From Leptobrachium leishanense (taxonomy: Eukaryota > Chordata > Amphibia > Anura > Megophryidae), in the NCBI GenBank assembly GCA_009667805.1, contig CM019065.1, positions 21,975,822 to 22,039,821 of the forward strand: a stretch of DNA of 64,000 nucleotides. The letters run 5' to 3'. Every line of letters begins with the position of its first letter. Within the stretch, counting starts at the first letter, position 1. Below, piece by piece: positions 1 to 41,449 of the stretch. The notes below the pieces were generated by a model. The model was not told the DNA's origin and ran no database searches. It saw nothing but the letters and a program-made list of their open reading frames with translations. The translations under genes were made by a program, and so were the position numbers.

Positions 1-195
1 CCATTCTGCACTTCATGTACTCTAATCTCTATTTAGCCTCACCTAGTGTGTCACCCCTCTCCTCTTAGATTGTAAGCTCTTGAGCAGGGTCCTCTCTCCT
101 ACTGTTCTGTGTGTGTAACGTGTATGTATATTTGTTATTCTGCCTCCTATTGTACAGCGCTACGGAACTTGTTAGTACTTTACAAATGCTCTTGG
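1..195 (+). repeat. LINE 3'-tail type repeat (L2-like)
   Basis: The stretch includes GATTGTAAGCTCTTGAGCAG and TTGTACAGCGCTACGGAA followed by a near TTTACAAAT end. This pattern is common at 3' ends of L2-type LINE copies in frogs and fish. There is no coding sequence. The assignment rests on motif memory only. Confidence 0.45.
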
Positions 196-599
196 TGCAC
201 CCACCACCGGATATAAGGGGCAGAGGAGAGAGGAGGGTTTGTCTCGCTCAACCCTCCGCCCCCTCGCAGCGGCTTCTCATTGTCCATTCACCTCGAGAGG
301 GCTCCAGGAAGCCCCCCACAGTAACTGGACATGAGGACAGCTTCTGACATGCCTCCCATGGAAAGTACTGCTTTCTGCCAGGCCAAGTTACGCGTGGAGC
401 AAAGCCACTCTGGAAGATCGCAAGTGCTGCGTTCTGCTAGGGCAAGTTGCGTGGGGAGCTAGAAGTCACTGAAAAGTGCTAGTTTCCTTGGCCCAGTTCC
501 GTGGGCAGGGAGACTACAGTGAGAATCGCACTGCGTGCTGCTTTTGTCGAGGCCGAGTTGTATTGTATGAGATTGTGGGTCATATTCCATAGTTGTTGT

Positions 600-990
600 T
601 AAAAGTTAAACACTAATTTAACTTGTCCTCCAGCTGTTTTCCATTAGCGTCTCACTTTTAACACCCGTATTCCGACCGAGCCACTTTATCAGTAGCTAGA
701 GTCACAAACCTTTTGAGGCACTTTAGGAAAACGGCAGCACCGCTGCTATCAGCTGCAGAAGTCCAAAGGACTCCATATAGACTGATGCGACCTTGCTGGA
801 GATCTGCAGGAGCTCGTGCAAGCGAACCTGGCCAGGATGGAAGAAGGATTCACACAAGAACCCCGGGAACTATTTGTTTCCAGTGTTCTGCTGCGTTTCA
901 AGTAGCACCTTTACTCCAGATGGGCACGTGACTCGGCTAAGTGGACGAAGGGTTAAAAATCACTATTTGTCTGCGCTAGACCCAAAATAA
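600..990 (+). repeat. Dispersed repeat, copy A
   Basis: The segment with TTAGCGTCTCACTTTTAACA, the GACCGAGCCACTTT block, and CTGCAGGAGCTCGT through ACTATTTGTTTCC recurs in the same order at 62880-63160. No open frame is convincing. The continuation of copy B (GAGTATTGGATTTTTT, 63190) is found here only at about 2216-2275, so copy A is probably interrupted or expanded. Confidence 0.6.
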
Positions 991-2215
991 AGACGAAATA
1001 ACCCCACAATCACAACCTACTGCATAAAAAGGAACCAATTAGCTGCCACCACAAGTCAGTCATCATATATTAAATGGTGGTGACTTGAGTCTGCCCATTC
1101 AATTTAGCCCACAAAACCACTGTTTAGTATACCTTCCACAAACCCAATCCAGCAGATCTCCTAGAAACTCACAGCTATTTCGAAAAATGTCTCTTCAGGT
1201 AACACGTTTCTTGTATCAGACAAAGGCAGAGCTTAATAAAGAAATCTTTATTCTGAAAAGAAAAATTGTAACAGTGCATATACAGGATAAAAATAGAAGG
1301 TACAAGAATATTTACAACCACAAAAAAGAAGTAAACAGAATAAAAAATAATAGAAACCCTATGTTACTTACACTGCTAGAACTGGGAAAACTGTCCCGGT
1401 GGCTGCTGGTTGAAAACAAGGTATTCACTGCAATTAGACTGATCACCAAGTAAAAAGCACATGGCCCCTGTGTATCTCATACTTTATACAGTTCTTTTTG
1501 CTCTCAGAATTCAGGGCAGCACAGTTGGAGTTTCAGGAGTGACCCCTTGACCTCCCATGTCACCAGTACCCATTAAATTTATATCCAAAAATATACAAGC
1601 AATTGGATTGTTAAATATATTTTTGGATCTGCTAAGTTTTCCTCATTCATCGGACACCTCACATGATAGGGCTACGATTAAGAATGGACTTGGTTCCATT
1701 TCTCGAGAACGGTTCCATCCAGAATAGTCATGTAGGATATCATTCTGTAGGACAAATTCTGGGCTTTGCAAAAATATATAGCATGAACCATCCATATGCA
1801 TGTCTGAGAATAAACTGCATATTAGGATAGAACTCTGAGAACAAAGAACTGCTTGGTTTAATAGGTGGATGCTGGCTCCAACACAACATGGAACGTGTTG
1901 TATTCTCCACTTATGCCTGGCCAAATGCTACCATGGTATGAACTGAGGCACCTTTCTATATCAGCCATCTTCTTGGTTGATTAAAGCACAAGCCTTTCAC
2001 GCTTTTGCAGTTCCAAGCCACTCCTTTGACAAGTCAGGGACCAAACACAGGAATTTTTTTTTAGATTCTTAACACCTATGCTTGGATTGTGCATCCTGGT
2101 AATATCTAACTCATGCAGACACACACTTTATTAATATTTCATAAAGTGAGCCAAGGACATAGTCCCTACCCGTGACATTGCCTATGGTGAAAGGGAGAAT
2201 CATAATGCACCACTC
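991..2215. other. No recognised gene
   Basis: About 1.2 kb between two parts of a dispersed repeat. Two short open frames (1085-1453 plus strand, 1643-1924 minus strand) lack recognisable motifs and look like chance frames in AT-rich sequence. This DNA lies downstream of the V2R gene. Confidence 0.5.
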
Positions 2216-2275
2216 TCTTCACTGAGGGATTTAAGGTGAGTATTGGATTTTTTGGTGTGTTTAGGTTACTGTGTA
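2216..2275 (+). repeat. Distal piece of dispersed repeat copy A
   Basis: Matches 63172-63235 around TTCACTGA, GAGTATTGGATTTTTT and GTTTAGGTTACT. In copy B this follows directly after the part that corresponds to 600-900 here. Confidence 0.5.
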
Positions 2276-2672
2276 AAGTGAACTCGCAAAAGTGCCACCA
2301 CTTAACACTAGGGTCTAAAAGTCATTATACATTACTGAATAACGCCAGGTGCAGATGAAGGACAAGCTATGTTGGAATAGTTCATTCTTCATCTGCAAGC
2401 TACACATTACTGTTTCCCATATACAATATAGGAGACGTTAACATTCAGTAAGCTGCAGCAATGTCCAAGAAGCAAATAGAGCTGGCACCTCCGATGGAGC
2501 AGGACATGAAGAACTTTAGCAGGCCACTCAACTATTTCTTTGTACAGCTCAAGCGTTTAGCAAAACACAATTAAACGATTGTAGCGGAGTTGAATGTTCT
2601 GTTCTGATTTGATACAATGAAAGAGCGGTCACATAAAAGTAAGCCAAGTATGAGACGGGTTTTAATTTCTCT

Positions 2673-33107
<30,435 letters not shown>

Positions 33108-34017
33108 AGTGGGTCTAAAATGGAGAAACCTGTGAAGAGAGCATGGAATTAATTAGATCATTTAGTATCAGAAAGGGACTTTTTGCCACAAACACATAAA
33201 TGGTTGGTGACAGAATGAATAGACATGTAACCAAAATAAAAATAATCAATAGACAAGGAAAGATCAGACAGAGAATTATCAGACAGACGTTTGAGTATTA
33301 TCAGGTGGTGACAGGATCGTGCACCTCTCAGATATTGTATCTTACTCGCTCTCTCCTCATTCACTGAGTGTAACCAAGCAGCAGCATTTCCCAAAGAAGC
33401 TGTTTATAAAGCTACGAACATGTTAAGCATTAACCCCCATAGGGAAAAAGAAGGGTCATGTTTTCCAGTGGGATATTCGTGTGAGTGGTCTGTGGAGAGA
33501 CAGCATTTTATATCAATGGTTCCACAGAGGGTTCCTAAGGCTTGGCCTTCTTGAACTGTGATAGCAGTAACATGGGGAATTTAACATCTCACTCCTGAGA
33601 CTAAAAACTTATCAGTGAATAATATGCAGATCCATGTCATCCCTGAAAATACAATCACCGCTTTATGATATACTAGCTTTTGCCCGCAGCTTCGCTCGCA
33701 TGGATTTTGTTATTTGTTACAATTGTTTCAACAAAAACCACATGTTTCTTTTAAAAACTGTATGAAACATAATTTACAGGTTGATGTCTTAAATAATAAG
33801 TCATGTTTTTGCACACGTTAGTCAGAACGTATTGGCTACAAAATAAAGTTGTTTCATTCATGTGTCCATTCATTTTTTTGTGTTGTAAATATAAACAGAC
33901 AATGAGATAAATAAAAATATTAATTTTGGTGTTGTTGGCATCTGGAGCACAGAAAAAAAAACTGATTTGAGTACTTCTTTGTAAACTACATTAGTGGTCC
34001 TTCTTTCAGATGCTGGG
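33108..34017. other. V2R upstream flank
   Basis: The region 5' of the receptor start (minus strand) should hold its promoter. No confident TATA box or operator was recognised. At 33667 TACTAGCTTTTGCCCGCAGC resembles the end of a widespread animal repeat. A hAT target copy (34010-34017) closes the stretch. Confidence 0.4.
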
Positions 34018-34303
34018 TAGGGATGAGCTGTTCGGTTCGATCGGTTTGGAGTTCGATTCGAACATTGGACGTTAGGCGAACATCGAACATTTCTGCTTGT
34101 TCGCCGCTTGTTCACCTACAATGCAGCACAATGGACCACAATGCACTTTTCCGCTGGCCTGAAGCTTGTAATTGGCTACAGTCTTGCACCTGACCATAGG
34201 TCAGGTGCAAGACAGGTGCAAGACTATGCCGATCAGGACTCAGAGTCCTGATTGGGCAAATTTTGCCCAATCATGGACTCACAGAGCTAAGTCCCGCAGC
34301 ACA

Positions 34304-34310
34304 CTATATA
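34304..34310 (+). promoter_or_regulatory. Possible TATA box of the hAT element
   Basis: CACTATATAAGGG stands between the left end of the element and the transposase-related frame. A TATA-type core here would suit a transposase promoter, but about 2 kb of tandem array lies in between. Confidence 0.35.
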
Positions 34311-34384
34311 AGGGTTCCCCGCAGCCCCAGCACGTGTTTTTTTTACAGGAGTGAGAGGAGATTGTTCTTTTATGTGTGTCTCAC

Positions 34385-36190
34385 AGACGTCTAGCAGATT
34401 TCCGTGAATTGTAATCTGTGTCTTTTTACTGCCAGCTATTGGGGTCTCGCTTTCTTCTGGCAGATATCTGGGAATTGTTATCTGTGTCTTCTCACTGCCA
34501 GCTATCAGGGGGTCCCACATAATTCTATCAGATATCTGGGAATTGTAATCTGTGTCTTCTTACTGCCAGCTATCAGGGGGTAACACATACTTCTAGCAGA
34601 TATGTGGGAATTGTAATCTGTGTCTTCTCACTGCCAGCTATCAGGGGGTCCCACATACTTCTAGCAGATTTCTGTGAATTGTAATCTGTGTCTTATCACT
34701 GCCAGCTATTGGGGTCTCACTTTCTTCTAGCAGATATCTGGGAATTGTTATCTGTGTCTTCTCACTGCCAGCTATCAGGGGATCAAACATACTTCTAGCA
34801 GAGATCTGGGAATTGTAATCTGTGTCTTCTCACTGCCAGCTATCAGGGGGTCCCACATACTTCTAGCAGAAATCTGGGAATTGTAATCTGTGTCTTCTCA
34901 CTGCCAGCTATCAGGGGGTCCCACATACTTCTAGCAGATTTCTGTGAATTGTAATCTGTGTCTTCTCACTGCCAGCTATTGGGGTCTCACTTTCTTCTAT
35001 CAGATATCTGGGAATTGTAATCTGTGTCTTCTCACTGTCAGCTATTGGGGTCCCACATACTTCTAGCAGATATCTGGGAATTGTAATCTGTGTCTTCTCA
35101 CTGCCAGCTATCAGGGGGTCCCACATACTTCTAGCAGATATCTGGGAATTGTAATCTGTGTCTTCTCATTGCCAGCTATCAGGGGGTCCCACATACCTCT
35201 AGCAGATATCTGGGAATTGTAATCTGTATCTTCTCACTGCCAGCTATAAGGGGTCACACATACTTCTAGCAGATATCTGGGAATTGTAATCTGTGTCTTC
35301 TCACTGCCAACTATAAGGGGGTCCCACATACTTCTAGCAGATATCTGAGAATTGTAATCTGTGTCTTCTCACTGCCAGCTATTGGGATCTCACTTTCTTC
35401 TAGCAGATATCTGGGAATTGTAATCTGTGTCTTCCCACTGCCAGCTGTCAGGGTCTCACAGACTTCTAGCAAATATCTGGGAATTGTAATCTGTGTCTTC
35501 TCAATGCCAGCTATCAGGGGTCCCACATACTTCTAGCAGATATCTGGGAATTATAAACTGTGTCTTCTCACTGCCAGCTATTGGGGTCCCACATACTTCA
35601 AGCAGATATCTGGGAATTGTAATCTGTGTCTTCTCACTGCCAGCTATTGGGGTCTCACAGACTTCTAGCAGATATCTGGGAATTGTAATCTGTGTCTTCT
35701 CACTGCCAGCTATCAGGGGGTCCCACATACTTCTAGCAGATATCTGAGAATTGTAATCTGTGTCGTCCCACTGCCAGCTATTGGGGTCTCACAGACTTCT
35801 AGCAGATATCTGGGAATTGTAATCTGTGTCTTCTCACTGCCAGCTATCAGTGGGTCCCACATACTTCTAGCAGATATCAGAGAATTGTAATCTGTGTCTT
35901 CTCACTGCTAGCTATTGGGATCTCACAGACTTCTAGCAGATATCTGGGAATTGTAATCTATGTCTTCTCACTGCCAGCTATCAGGGGGTCCCACATACTT
36001 CTAGCAGATATCTGGGAATTGTAATCTGTGTCTTCTCACTGCCAGCTATCAGTGGGTCCTACATACTTCTAGTAGATATCTGGGAAATGTAATCTGTGTC
36101 GTCTCACTGCCATCTATAAGGGGGTCCCACATACTTCTAGCAGATATCTTGGAATTGTAATCTATGTCTTCTCACTGCCAGCTGTTGCCA
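34385..36190 (+). repeat. Tandem array, about 68-bp unit, roughly 26 copies
   Basis: Each unit has CTAGCAGATATCTGGGAATT, GTAATCTGTGTCTTCTCACT, GCCAGCTAT and a GGGGTCCCACATACTT or GGGGTCTCACAGACTT variant. It lies just upstream of the hAT transposase frame. Short open frames across it are artefacts. A shorter, related TATCAGG.TGTATCACTGA repeat follows at 36195-36360. Confidence 0.92.
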
Positions 36191-36406
36191 GGCTATCAGG
36201 TTGTATCACTGATTTATACCAGAGTTGTGTGGATTAGAATTTGTGTGTTGCCTCTGCAAAGGCTATCAGGCTGTATCACTGACTTATACCAGAGTTGTGT
36301 GAATTTGAATCTGTGTGTTGCCACTGCAAAGGTTATCAGGGTGTATCACTGATTTATAGCATTGTTCTGGAAAATCTGTATATATTTAATCTATATATCA
36401 CTCACC

Positions 36407-38279
36407 ATGTCAGAAAGACCAAAAAGGACAGGCAGACGCTCCCAGACACAGATAAGAGGGCAAGCAGCCTCTGTGTCGGAAGGCTGTGCCCCTGGTCGTC
36501 GTGGAGGTGTTGCAGCCTCTGCAGGGGCGCGCTTGCCCTTTCTAACTGGTGCTGGCCGTCTTAAGCAGCAGCAACATTCAGAGAATTTGCAGGATTGGCT
36601 AACCAGGCCATCCTCATCCTCCGAGTCCTCTGCCAGCCAGGCTTGTAGTGGTTTACAGTCCACCTCAGCTGCCAAAACATCTAATTCAGACTCCATGTCC
36701 ACAGCTACTCCTGCCGTAGCCTCACTATCATACACAGAGGAGTCAACTGAATTGTTTGACTACAATGACAGTGACGTGCTGCTTGAGGATGCGCAGCAAC
36801 TCTAGTGCTCTGATTCAAACTCTGAGGTTGAGGAAGGGAGTATAATCAGCCTAGAGGGTGGGGGTGCCAGTGACACACAAAGAACTGGCACTTATGTTCC
36901 CCCAGCAGCTGCAGCATATTGCGAGGTTGGCTCCAGTGATGAAGAGATAGGGGGTGATTACAATGATGATGAGGTCACTGACTCCACCTGGGTGCCTGAT
37001 CGAACAGAGGAGTCAAGTGAGGAGGAGGAGGTGGAGGCACAACAAAAACGAGGAAGAACGTCCTCTATGAGCAACCGTAGCCAGTCCAAGGCAGCAGAGG
37101 GCCATCAATGAGTACCTGTGTGAGTATGGCACAAGGACAGGTTCAGGTCAACTTGTTTCCCCCCCACAGTGGCTGATGATCAAGGATGCATGCACTGTAC
37201 TGTCACCATTTGAGGAAGCAACGAGGATGGTGAGCAGAGACGGTGCATGGATCAGTTAAACAATTCAGTTAAACAATTTAGTTTTCCTGCTGGAGCGCAC
37301 TCTGCGGGGAATTATAGATGTGGCACTAGAGGCAGAGCAGCGGAAGGAGGAGGAGGACTTCCCTAGCTCTCAAGGCCCCAGTCTTTACGCCGACAGCATT
37401 CCTGCAGGTCCTCAGATCAGACAGGATGAGGATGAGGAGGATGAGGAGGAGTAGGAATATTTAAGTTGTGGCGACATTGAAGGGGGGATTCCTCAAGGGA
37501 GGGTTTTGTGTCCCCAGAAACCCAAGGACTAGTACGTGGCTGGGAGGATGTAGTGCACGATACGTTCATCTTCAGTGACCAGGAACACTCTGAAGCTAAT
37601 GACACCTCCAACCTACGCTGCATGGGCTCCCTTGTCCTGCAAAGCCTGCTAAAGGACCCCATAATTTGTGCTATCAAGGAGAGGGATCTTTACTGGTTGG
37701 CAAGCCTTCTTGATCCACGATACAAGGGTATGGTTGCAGAGCTCATCCTGCCCTCACAGAGGGAGCACAGGATGAAACAACTTGAGGACGCTCTAAGTGA
37801 CACTTGTGTATCACCTTTTTAGGCACTGGTAGGTTACCAAGTGATGACACAGGTGCTTCTGAGGCTGCGGATGATCAGAGGAAGAGCGGTGAAGGCCGGG
37901 GCCGCTTGACTGATGCCTTTTTAATTTTTTTAGTCCACGACGCCCAGGGATGTCAAATGTAGGAACCCATTGCCAGCGTCTTCACCGTATGGTGCAGGAC
38001 TACCTAGGGGCAAGGGCAGACCTGGATACCTTTACAGCACATGATCCACTGGCTTACTGGGTGTTGAGATTGGATCACTGGCCAGAACTTAGCCAATATG
38101 CTATGCAGCTACTAGGTTGCCCCTCATCCAGCGTGCTTTCTGAAAGGACGTTCAGTGCCGCTGAAGGTTTTGTCAGAGTGCATTTGTCCACCGACTCTGT
38201 AGACCGGCTGACATTTATAAAAATGAATCAGTCCTGGATCAACCGCTATCACTCCACTGATACTGATGTAACTGAATAG
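36407..38279 (+). pseudogene. hAT transposase (ZBED-like), broken
   Basis: Reads from an ATG at 36407 (MSERPKRTGRRSQ) through an acidic, serine-rich region. A first stop at 36803 is followed in frame by more acidic sequence to about 37080. Core fragments follow in other frames: PPQWLMIKDACTVLSPFEEAT (about 37160-37225), ERDLYWLASLLDPRYKG (about 37680-37730) and the C-terminal dimerisation region ending LSERTFSAAEGFV (about 38130-38175). This last motif and LDPRYK are typical of hAT transposases. Clear BED zinc-finger and first catalytic-aspartate regions are not seen, so the copy lost part of the middle and has several shifts. Its product would have acted on the TAGGGATGAGC ends. Confidence 0.75.
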
Positions 38280-38299
38280 ATCGGGGATCTTTTCTGCAC

Positions 38300-39440
38300 T
38301 CCCAAAACCTCCACCACTGCACTCTTCCACAATACCTCAGAGGGGTTACGGTTTGAAGGCACTATCTGGCACCAAAGGCCCAATATTTGGGTGCACTAAC
38401 GCATGTACCAGATTCCATTCATTTTAATATTTGAATGCCGGGTCCACCCCTGCACTCTTCCACAATACCACAGAGGGGTTACAGTGTAAAGGCACTTGCT
38501 GCCACCAAAGTCAAAATATTTGGGTGCACTGACGCCTGTACCAGATTCATATAATTTTAATATTTGACCACAGGGTCCAACCCTGCACTCTTCCACAATA
38601 CCACAGATGGGTTACTTATGGTGTGAAGGCACTTGCTGCCACCAAAGGTAAAATATTTGGGTGCACTGACGCGTGTACCAGATTCATATAATTTTAATAT
38701 TTGAATGCCGGGTCCACCCCTGTACTCTTCCACAATACCTCAGAGGGGTTACGGTGTGAAGGCACCAGCTGGCACCAAAGGCCCAATATATGGGTGCAGT
38801 GACGCATGTACCAGATTCCAATCATTTTACTATTTGAATACAGAGTCCACCCCTGCACTCTTCCACATTACCTCAGAGGGGTTACGGTGTGAAGGCACTA
38901 GCTGGCACCAAAGGCTCAATATATGGGTGCACTGAAGCGTGTACCAGATTCCAATCATTTTACTATTTGAATGCAGAGTCCACCCCTGCACTCTTCCACA
39001 ATACCTCAGAGGCGTTACGGTGTGAAGGCACTTGCTGCCACCAAATGCAAAATATTTGGGTGCATTGACGCCTGTACCAGATTTCAATCATTTTAATATT
39101 TGACCGCAGGGTCCAACACTGCACTCTTCCACAATACCACAGAGGGGTTACTTACGGTGTGAAGGCACTTGCTGCCACCAAAGGCAAAATATTTGGGTAC
39201 ACTGACGCGTGTACCAGATTCATATAATTTTAATATTTGAATGCCGGGTCCACCCCTGAACTCTTCCACAATACCTCAGAGGGGTTACAGTGTGAAGGCA
39301 CTAGCTTGCACCAAAGGCCCAATATATGGGTGCACTGACGCGTGTACCAGATTCCAATCATTTTAATATTTGAATGCAGAGTCCACCCCTGCACTCTTCC
39401 ACAATACCACAGAGGGGTTACGGTGTGATGACACTGTTGC
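38300..39440 (+). repeat. Tandem array, about 134-bp unit, about 9 copies
   Basis: Each unit has CACTCTTCCACAATACC, CAGAGGGGTTAC, GGTGTGAAGGCACT, ATTTGGGTGCACTGACGC and GTACCAGATTC. It starts right after the hAT transposase stop. Frames in it are artefacts. Confidence 0.9.
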
Positions 39441-40387
39441 TGACACTAAAGGCCCAATTTTAAAGCACCTATTGTTACTTTCATCCAAAGCCTGCATAAG
39501 TTTCACCATAATTTAGCCCAAAAAATCACTAAACTTGATCTGCGTGTCCTAAAAAGTCTCCTCTTTTCATACAGGCTGCTGCCCCAAGCAGTTGTTTATG
39601 AATAGATTAACCACTTTCGCTGCTACAGATGCACTGAGCGCGTCCAGGAAGTTCCCGCTGTTGTGCGGAGGACACGCTCAGTGCGTCCGGTCCTCCCGGC
39701 AGCGAAGTGGTGGTGTGGCGGAGATCCCCGGCGGCAAACAGTGAGGAACTGACATCCGGGATGTCGGCCCTCACTGTGGGATCATGGGAGTCGCGGTGAT
39801 GTCATCATGCCTGGCGTGATGACGTCACTTTCAGCGGCCGCATAGACAGCCCTTAGGAGGAGGGGGGAGAGGTCCTTAGGACCTCTCTATCTCCTCATCG
39901 GTAAGGGCTGCAGAGATAAATGAGGCACCGATGAAAAGCCCAGAGCCTGAGCTTTCCAACGGTGTGCCTCATTATAGTATAAAATGTAAAAAAAATATTT
40001 TAAAAAACACAGAATATAAAAAACACCACACACAGGGTCTCTATGGGTAGTAAAAAAAATCAAAACTGCCCAGAGGCCCCCAAACCCCACATTTAATAAA
40101 ATTACAATCCCCTTTTTATTATTTTATTTCACATTTTATTGTTACAGCTATGTGATCACTGTAGTAACAATGATCACTTAGCTGTCACAATTGTCACTGC
40201 CACCTCCAACATGGCCACTGAGGATACAAATATAGCCCTAAAATGACCCCGTAACCTAGCGATTGACCCTCCAGCCAATCACGGGGGATGAATTTTTCAA
40301 ATCTTGATAATCTTACATTTATATCTTCAGTCTGCATGTGGATTGCGAGGTGTTAGTGTCGCAGAGGCTGTCTCCATAAAATAGGTG

Positions 40388-40426
40388 ATAAATTGCTAAT
40401 ACACATATATATATATATATATATAT
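40388..40426. repeat. AT microsatellite, target of the gypsy insertion
   Basis: AT dinucleotide run, resumed at 45882 after the retrotransposon. The element therefore split a microsatellite. Confidence 0.8.
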
Positions 40427-40933
40427 TGTGGTAGGTTGCTCAAAATATGGCCCGGACAGCAGGAGATTGCGGCTCAGGTGTACGTTTATTATAAAGCAGA
40501 ACACAGTCTTTTTCAGCAGTTGGGGAGGCTTCCCCTTTTATGCACAAACAAAACTAAACAAAACAATCGGCCTACTCCTGTCAGGAGCCTACCTCTTTTC
40601 CGTAGTGCCCTTACTACCGGTTACTGGGCCAGCTACCCGGGCCCAGTGCAAAAACAAACAAAGTAAATCACGCATGAGAGATTCTCACCAGTCTCTTTCC
40701 TGCAGAGTACAGCGAAGTCACGACCTCTCTCTCCCAGGGTGGATTGCTACTGAGAGAGAGATCCTCCCCTCTCAGTCCTGCTAAGAAGACCCAAGAGGAA
40801 ACGCCTACAGGTGTGCTAGCTGGAAGGGTGTTAACCCTTCCTACCAGGGATATACTGCCCTCTGGAGCCTCTGGCTCACAAAAACATGGTCCAGGACATG
40901 GTTAGAATAAACAGGGCCCCGGACCCTGTTACA
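40427..40933 (-). repeat. 3' LTR of the Gmr1-type element (507 bp)
   Basis: On the minus strand it begins TGTAACAGGGTCC and ends CAACCTACCACA. It matches the copy at 45375-45881 over its full length as read. The RNase H frame ends 93 nt inside it, at 40841. Confidence 0.92.
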
Positions 40934-41449
40934 CATCCCACCCCCCAGCTTAACACAGGAGTGGGAAGCGGCCTCCGCCGCAAGGCCGTGAGCCCTAGAC
41001 AAAGCATCGGCATTGCCATGAAGGAGACCTGCACGGTGTCTCACCACAAAACTAAACGGCTGCAAGGATAAAAACCACCTTGTGATTCTCGAGTTCCGGT
41101 CCCGGTTGGTATGCATCCATTTTAACGGGGCATGGTCAGTGACAAGGGTGAAACGCCTGCCCAACAAATGATACCGTAAGGCTTCCACAGCCCACTTTAT
41201 CGCTAAGCACTCCTTTTCTATCGTGGCATAGCGCTGCTCCCTGGGCAACAGCTTCCTGCTCAGATAAAGAACGGGGTGCTCCTCATCGTCAACAAACTGG
41301 GACAGCACAGCACCCAACCCAACCGCAGAGGCATCAGTCTGGAGGAAAAACTCTTTGGTAAAGTCTGGCGCTATGAGCACAGGCTGAGTACATAGAGCCT
41401 CCCTTAGGTCAACAAAAGATTCCTCCGCCTTGCTATCCCAGCGTACCAT
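40841..41449 (-). CDS. RNase H domain of the Gmr1-type element, shifted frame
   Basis: A frame of 202 codons overlapping the end of the polyprotein in another register. It shows [16 protein letters not shown] with the first catalytic aspartate, [14 protein letters not shown] with the glutamate, [10 protein letters not shown] with the next aspartate, and GNADALSR at the end, the usual gypsy RNase H landmarks. The methionine at 41449 is probably not a true start. The domain should follow directly on reverse transcriptase. The frame stops at 40841, inside the 3' LTR. Confidence 0.85.
   Translation of the reverse strand: MVRWDSKAEESFVDLREALCTQPVLIAPDFTKEFFLQTDASAVGLGAVLSQFVDDEEHPVLYLSRKLLPREQRYATIEKECLAIKWAVEALRYHLLGRRFTLVTDHAPLKWMHTNRDRNSRITRWFLSLQPFSFVVRHRAGLLHGNADALSRAHGLAAEAASHSCVKLGGGMCNRVRGPVYSNHVLDHVFVSQRLQRAVYPW
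40934..40952 (-). promoter_or_regulatory. Polypurine tract
   Basis: On the minus strand AGCTGGGGGGTGGGATG directly precedes the 3' LTR start TGTAAC. This is the expected plus-strand primer of reverse transcription. Confidence 0.8.

Noticed and set aside
1643..1924. Minus-strand 93-codon frame downstream of V2R
   Set aside because: No family motif, no splice context and AT-rich surroundings.
34385..36190. Could the regular array be a CRISPR?
   Set aside because: Units are contiguous variants without unique spacers, and the setting is a vertebrate genome.
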